This document shows, piece by piece, positions 45,066 through 48,339 of a stretch of DNA of 48,339 nucleotides. The stretch comes from UBA6244 sp041582875. Its GTDB lineage: Bacteria; Bacteroidota; Bacteroidia; Bacteroidales; F082. Under the pieces are notes generated by a model. That model did not search any database. It saw only the letters and a list, made by a program, of their open reading frames with translations, and was not told where the DNA came from. The position numbers and the translations under genes were made by a program. The DNA is taken from the NCBI GenBank assembly GCA_041582875.1, contig JBFHGX010000012.1, positions 1 through 48,339 on the forward strand. The letters are read 5' to 3'. Within the stretch, counting starts at the first letter, position 1. Each line of letters starts with the position of its first letter.

Positions 45066-45123
45066 AAGGTTTTTGTTAAAATTCACACAAAGATGGGATT
45101 TTTTGTGGAATGTGAGGGGGGAT

Positions 45124-45150
45124 GGGGGAAAAAGCTTTTAGCCTTTGGCT
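45124..45150 (+). repeat. 27-bp direct repeat, copy 1 (copy 2 at 45271-45297)
   Basis: The unit begins GGGGGAAAAAGCTTTTAG and ends CCTTTGGCT; it recurs exactly at 45271-45297, 147 bp away. It contains the AAGCTTTT core and runs into TTGGCTGT-type sequence. Confidence 0.7.
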
Positions 45151-45178
45151 TTTTGCTGTTGGAAAGGTAAAAAGGAGA

Positions 45179-45251
45179 GAAAGGTTGAAAGGGGAAATAT
45201 TGAATATCGAATGTCGAACGCTGAATGGGGAATGTCGAAGGGGCTGACGCG
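45179..45251 (+). repeat. 73-bp exact direct repeat, copy 1
   Basis: The unit is identical to 45748-45820. It includes TTGAATATCGAATGTCGAAC and GAACGCTGAATG (45216-45227), and ends GGGCTGACGCG. Flanks differ after the last base. Confidence 0.85.
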
Positions 45252-45270
45252 TGATTTTTTTAACCGCAAA

Positions 45271-45297
45271 GGGGGAAAAAGCTTTTAGCCTTTGGCT
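45271..45297 (+). repeat. 27-bp direct repeat, copy 2
   Basis: It is an exact copy of 45124-45150. It continues into TGTTGGCTGTTGGCTA, linking it to the tandem octamer. Confidence 0.65.
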
Positions 45298-45385
45298 GTT
45301 GGCTGTTGGCTAGTTAGGGGTTGGTGGTTAGAAAAATGAGATGTCGTTGGTTCACCAGACTCTTACGGTCGTGTCAGGGAAGCTT

Positions 45386-45419
45386 TTGGCTGTTGGCTAT
45401 TGGCTGTTGGCTGTTGGCC
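45386..45419 (+). repeat. Tandem octamer (TTGGCTGT)n
   Basis: Four imperfect units of TTGGCTGT (one reads TTGGCTAT) lie in tandem, and similar units are at 45291-45311 and 48146-48162. It is low-complexity intergenic sequence of a kind seen in some Bacteroidota. Confidence 0.7.
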
Positions 45420-45435
45420 AAGAGTGGCGTTGATT

Positions 45436-45503
45436 CACGAGGCTCGCGCGCTCGTGCCTCGCTCAGAGCTAAACGGAGAAAAAAAGCACCTCGCTCAGAG
45501 GTG
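45436..45503. repeat. Two short hairpins sharing CCTCGCTCAGAG
   Basis: CACGAG (45436-45441) pairs with CTCGTG (45451-45456), and CACCTC (45487-45492) pairs with GAGGTG (45498-45503). CCTCGCTCAGAG occurs at both places. They may be degenerate copies of one hairpin element. Confidence 0.45.
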
Positions 45504-45527
45504 GATGGTAAAAAAGGGGATGGGTAT

Positions 45528-45546
45528 TTCAAGCGTGGACGCTTGA
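45528..45546. repeat. TTCAAGCG-TGGA-CGCTTGA palindrome, copy 1
   Basis: Near-perfect arms TTCAAGCG and CGCTTGA(t) flank TGGA. Related copies lie at 45888-45907 (TTCAAACG...CGCTGGAA), 45939-45958 and 32779-32798. Confidence 0.6.
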
Positions 45547-45562
45547 TGCGGGGGTGAGATTT

Positions 45563-45703
45563 TGCCCGTAGGGCATTTATATTAATAGTCATGATTATTG
45601 CGATTTTTTGGTTTCCCGTAGGGGATAAACCAGGGCATGGGGGTTGATGTCCTACGGACAATCTGAAATGATTGTATGTATTGATATTGAAGCCCTGCGG
45701 GCT
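45563..45703. repeat. Series of four GTA/TAC/TGC-loop hairpins
   Basis: TGCCC-gta-GGGCA (45563-45575), TCCC-gta-GGGGA (45614-45625), TGTCC-tac-GGACA (45648-45660) and AGCCC-tgc-GGGCT (45691-45703) are spaced by 35-50 bp. Arms differ but remain complementary, with only a terminal mismatch in the second, while the 3-nt loop is nearly kept. A fifth, GTGCC-gta-GGCAC, lies at 48199-48211. Confidence 0.65.
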
Positions 45704-45747
45704 ATGGGGGAAAGGGTTGTTGGAAAGGGGAAAAGGTGAGAAAAATT

Positions 45748-45820
45748 GAAAGGTTGAAAGGGGAAATATTGAATATCGAATGTCGAACGCTGAATGGGGA
45801 ATGTCGAAGGGGCTGACGCG
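45748..45820 (+). repeat. 73-bp exact direct repeat, copy 2
   Basis: It is identical to 45179-45251, with the GAACGCTGAATG core at 45785-45796. Downstream of it the sequence differs (GGGATAATGG instead of TGATTTTTTT). Confidence 0.85.
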
Positions 45821-45887
45821 GGGATAATGGAACGCGGATTTTCATGATCTTCATGATTAAATATGATTTTTGGGGTTGAATGGTGGC

Positions 45888-45958
45888 TTCAAACGTGGAC
45901 GCTGGAAGCAGAATAGAATGATTTTGGGGGGATGAGATTTCAAGCGTGGACGCTTGAA
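45888..45958. repeat. Two further TTCAAGCG/CGCTTGAA-type palindromes
   Basis: TTCAAACGTGGACGCTGGAA (45888-45907) is a degenerate copy. TTCAAGCGTGGACGCTTGAA (45939-45958) is perfect apart from the central TGGA. They lie 100-150 bp before the urocanase start. Confidence 0.65.
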
Positions 45959-46057
45959 GCGGGATAGAGCTTGAAACGGGGCAGGAAAGAGTGGGATTGA
46001 CTTTTGTGGAAAGTTGCTTTTACAACGATTGCGGGGATGGGTCTCTTATCTTTTTGC

Positions 46058-46065
46058 TAATTTTG
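46058..46065 (+). promoter_or_regulatory. Probable -7 element for hutU
   Basis: TAATTTTG fits TAnnTTTG and lies 27 bp before the ATG at 46093. A TTG at 46029-46031 lies 26 bp upstream, slightly wide. Confidence 0.45.
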
Positions 46066-46092
46066 TGGCTTCTAAATCAAACCGGTTTATTC

Positions 46093-48099
46093 ATGAATGA
46101 TTTTAAAAAAGCTATACTCGCGGGCATTCCTTCAGTGTTGCCGCAAATCAGACCACTTGATGCTCAAGTGAGTCATGCTCCCAAACGTAAAGATATCCTT
46201 TCTGCAAAGGAAAAGGAACTGGCGCTCAGAAATGCGTTGAGGTATTTTGATCCCAAATTCCATAAAGAACTTGCTCCTGAATTTCTGGAGGAACTCAATA
46301 CTTATGGTCGCATTTACATGTACCGACTTCGTCCGGATTACAAGATGTTTGCCCGTGATATTGAAGAATATCCTTATCAAAGTAAGCAGGCAGCAGCTAT
46401 TATGCTGATGATACAGAACAACCTGGATCCGGCAGTGGCTCAACATCCTGAGGAGTTGATTACTTACGGGGGAAATGGGGCTGTTTTTCAAAACTGGGCT
46501 CAGTACTTGCTCACCATGCAGTATTTGGCAACCATGACCGACGAACAGACACTCACCATGTTTTCGGGTCATCCCATGGGATTGTTTCCTTCACATAAAG
46601 ATGCTCCACGTGTGGTGGTTACCAACGGCATGGTAATTCCTAATTACTCAAAGCCAGATGACTGGGAACGCATGAACGCCCTTGGCGTATCGCAATATGG
46701 TCAGATGACGGCAGGTTCATACATGTATATCGGTCCGCAAGGGATTGTGCATGGAACTACGATTACGGTAATGAATGCAGCAAGAAAAGTCGCCGTAGCA
46801 GGTGAAGATCCGTTTGCCGGAAAATTATTTGTTACTTCAGGACTTGGAGGTATGTCGGGAGCACAACCCAAAGCCGGAAATATTTCGGGGGTAGTGACCG
46901 TGGCTGCTGAAATCAATCCCAAAGCTTCACGCAAGCGTCATGAACAAGGATGGGTTGATGAAATTTTCGACAATCTCGATCAGTTGGTCATCCGAGTACG
47001 CAAAGCCAAGGAAAATAAAGAGGTGGTATCTATTGCATATGAAGGCAATATTGTGGACGTTTGGGAACGGTTTGATCAGGAAAACATCAAAATTGATTTG
47101 GGATCGGACCAAACATCACTACACAACCCTTGGGCCGGAGGGTATTACCCTGTAGGCATTGGTTTTGAAGAGGCCAATGATATGATGGCCAATGATCCTG
47201 ACCGATTTAAAGAAGAAGTGAGGGCTTCATTGAGGCGACAAGCTGCAGCTATTAACAACCATGTGGCCAAGGGAACTTATTTCTTTGATTATGGAAATGC
47301 CTTTTTGCTGGAAGCATCACGCGCCGGAGCGGAAGTCATGGCCGAGGACGGCATTCACTTCAGGTATCCTTCGTATGTTCAAGACATTATGGGGCCCTTG
47401 TTTTTTGATTATGGGTTTGGTCCTTTCCGTTGGGTATGCACATCCGGGAAACCGAAAGATTTGGAAACAACCGACCTGATTGCCCGAAAGGTATTGGAGG
47501 AGTTGATGAAAACATCACCAGAAGATATTCAGAGTCAGATGGCTGACAATATTCAGTGGATCAAAGGTGCACAGGAGAACAAGTTGGTGGTTGGTTCGCA
47601 GGCACGGATTTTATACGCAGATGCTGTGGGACGGATTCGCATAGCGGAGGCTTTTAACAAGGCCATTGAGGAAGGTGAAATTTCGGCGCCGGTGGTTTTG
47701 GGTCGCGATCATCATGATGTGAGCGGAACGGATTCCCCTTTTAGGGAAACTTCCAATATTTATGATGGGTCAAGTTTTACGGCAGATATGGCTATTCAAA
47801 ATGTTATTGGCGATTCGTTTAGAGGTGCTACCTGGGTTTCGATTCACAATGGCGGCGGTGTTGGCTGGGGTGAGGTGATTAATGGTGGTTTTGGTATGTT
47901 GCTGGATGGCAGTGCTGATGCAGATCGCCGGTTGAAAAACATGCTTTTTTGGGATGTTAATAACGGGATTTCTCGTCGCAGTTGGGCGCGCAATGAGGGT
48001 GCGATTAAAGCTATTTCGAGAGCAATGGATGAAACGCCGAGCTTGAAAGTTACGCTACCTAATTTGGTTGAGGATGGTTTGATTGAGGGAATGGTTTAG
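46093..48099 (+). CDS. hutU: Urocanate hydratase, eukaryote-like form
   Basis: Urocanase converts urocanate to imidazolonepropionate, step two of histidine degradation, with tightly bound NAD+. The 668-residue protein has LALRNALRYF, TYGGNGAVFQNWAQYLLTM, YSGHPMGLFPS-like FSGHPMGLFPS, TNGMVIPNYS, QMTAGSYMYIGPQGIVHGT, TSGLGGMSGAQPKAG, YPSYVQDIMG, GFGPFRWVCTSG, DHHDVSGTDSPFRETSNI and HNGGGVGWGEVINGGFG. These match vertebrate UROC1 motif by motif (from memory), so it is the long eukaryote-type form rather than the roughly 555-residue proteobacterial HutU. The frame extends to 45991, but the first 34 codons are repeat-adjacent and the ATG at 46093 gives the usual N-terminus. hutH is 37 kb away at 7491. 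Confidence 0.95.
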   Translation: MNDFKKAILAGIPSVLPQIRPLDAQVSHAPKRKDILSAKEKELALRNALRYFDPKFHKELAPEFLEELNTYGRIYMYRLRPDYKMFARDIEEYPYQSKQAAAIMLMIQNNLDPAVAQHPEELITYGGNGAVFQNWAQYLLTMQYLATMTDEQTLTMFSGHPMGLFPSHKDAPRVVVTNGMVIPNYSKPDDWERMNALGVSQYGQMTAGSYMYIGPQGIVHGTTITVMNAARKVAVAGEDPFAGKLFVTSGLGGMSGAQPKAGNISGVVTVAAEINPKASRKRHEQGWVDEIFDNLDQLVIRVRKAKENKEVVSIAYEGNIVDVWERFDQENIKIDLGSDQTSLHNPWAGGYYPVGIGFEEANDMMANDPDRFKEEVRASLRRQAAAINNHVAKGTYFFDYGNAFLLEASRAGAEVMAEDGIHFRYPSYVQDIMGPLFFDYGFGPFRWVCTSGKPKDLETTDLIARKVLEELMKTSPEDIQSQMADNIQWIKGAQENKLVVGSQARILYADAVGRIRIAEAFNKAIEEGEISAPVVLGRDHHDVSGTDSPFRETSNIYDGSSFTADMAIQNVIGDSFRGATWVSIHNGGGVGWGEVINGGFGMLLDGSADADRRLKNMLFWDVNNGISRRSWARNEGAIKAISRAMDETPSLKVTLPNLVEDGLIEGMV

Positions 48100-48339
48100 T
48101 GGTTAGGAGATAGTGGTTAGGGGATAGTGGTTAGGAGATTGTTGAGGCTGTTGGCGGTTGGCTAAATGCTGAAAGTCGGGAGACGGGAGACGGGCATAGT
48201 GCCGTAGGCACGACCGATTTGGTAGACCTGGAATTTATTCCGGGGGTTGGGTTAGGGGAAGTTAAAAGTTAAAAGTGCCTGAAGTTAAAAGTTGGGGGAC
48301 AAAAGTTGGAGTTTTTATGAAAAAGGAAGATTTATAAAT
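48100..48339. repeat. Repeat-rich non-coding tail
   Basis: The last 240 bp hold GGTTAGGAGATAGTGGTTAGG units, TTGGCTGT-like units, a GGGAGACGG tandem, the GTGCC-gta-GGCAC hairpin (48199-48211) and AAGTTAAAAGTT units near 48257. No gene is supported before the window ends. Confidence 0.65.

Larger units (their letters stand above)
45066..46092. other. 1 kb repeat-rich non-coding region
   Basis: This stretch has no supported gene. It contains a 73-bp exact direct repeat, a 27-bp repeat, tandem TTGGCTGT units, TTCAAGCG/CGCTTGAA palindromes and a series of small GTA-loop hairpins, each listed separately. Composition is purine-rich and unlike the neighbouring genes. Confidence 0.75.

Noticed and set aside
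45321..45557. 78-codon ORF in the repeat-rich region
   Set aside because: It runs through tandem TTGGCTGT and hairpin repeats and translates to low-complexity sequence rich in Arg and Lys.
45179..45820. CRISPR-like array
   Set aside because: Only two 73-bp copies exist, not regularly spaced, with no cas genes and no uniform spacers.
45991..46092. 34-codon N-terminal extension of urocanase
   Set aside because: It covers the promoter region and would be atypical for the family; the ATG at 46093 matches the usual start.

Overview
The window looks like a chromosomal segment of a Bacteroidota bacterium, probably a marine or gut anaerobe near the Marinilabiliales/Bacteroidales (the order is inference). 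The evidence is a SusC/SusD outer-membrane pair, a type IX secretion C-terminal domain, an HmuY/TonB-receptor haem locus, Bacteroidota-type -7 promoter elements (TAnnTTTG), and hybrid histidine kinases. Coding density is high, with AT-rich leaders and a few intergenic patches packed with short repeats.

Layout: (1) 1-1263 (-) is a truncated secreted Asp-box (sialidase-like) protein. (2) 1491-9014 (+) runs LptF/G-type permease, two glycosyltransferases, a nitroreductase, hisS and hutH. A thioredoxin-like gene converges on hutH. (3) 9689-12092 (+) holds a second MIO-type aromatic amino-acid lyase and two small membrane proteins. (4) 12345-18248 (+) is a SusC-SusD-lipoprotein-lipoprotein operon that resembles the BT2261-2264 oligopeptide importer of Bacteroides. 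It ends at a strong bidirectional terminator. (5) 26117-18381 (-) is a haem/iron-limitation block: flavodoxin, a small unknown protein, a T9SS-secreted HmuY-like protein, an FRAP/NPDL-type TonB receptor and an HmuY-like lipoprotein, followed by lgt and an M23 peptidase. (6) 26472-30267 (+) holds three secreted proteins of unknown function. (7) 37690-30426 (-) is the most unusual block. It contains a corrinoid (B12-binding) protein, an MtaA/UroD-fold protein that lacks the usual zinc cysteines, a DUF1638 protein and two hybrid histidine kinases. No substrate methyltransferase and no DNA-binding response regulator is visible. (8) 45065-38017 (-) is an N-glycan/GlcNAc utilisation set (FucP/NagP-type MFS transporter, aspartylglucosaminidase, GH20 hexosaminidase), then a TPR sensor kinase and a small outer-membrane barrel. 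(9) 45087-46092 is a 1 kb repeat-rich non-coding region. (10) 46093-48099 (+) is a eukaryote-like urocanase, followed by more repeats to the window edge.

Themes: amino-acid and peptide use (peptide-type SusCD, two ammonia-lyases, urocanase), haem scavenging, host- or detritus-glycan use, and heavy two-component signalling. The best candidate for an undescribed system is the corrinoid/MtaA-like/DUF1638/hybrid-kinase cluster, which may be a one-carbon or corrinoid-linked sensory module rather than a catabolic methyltransferase system. All functional assignments are from reading motifs; no database search was run.
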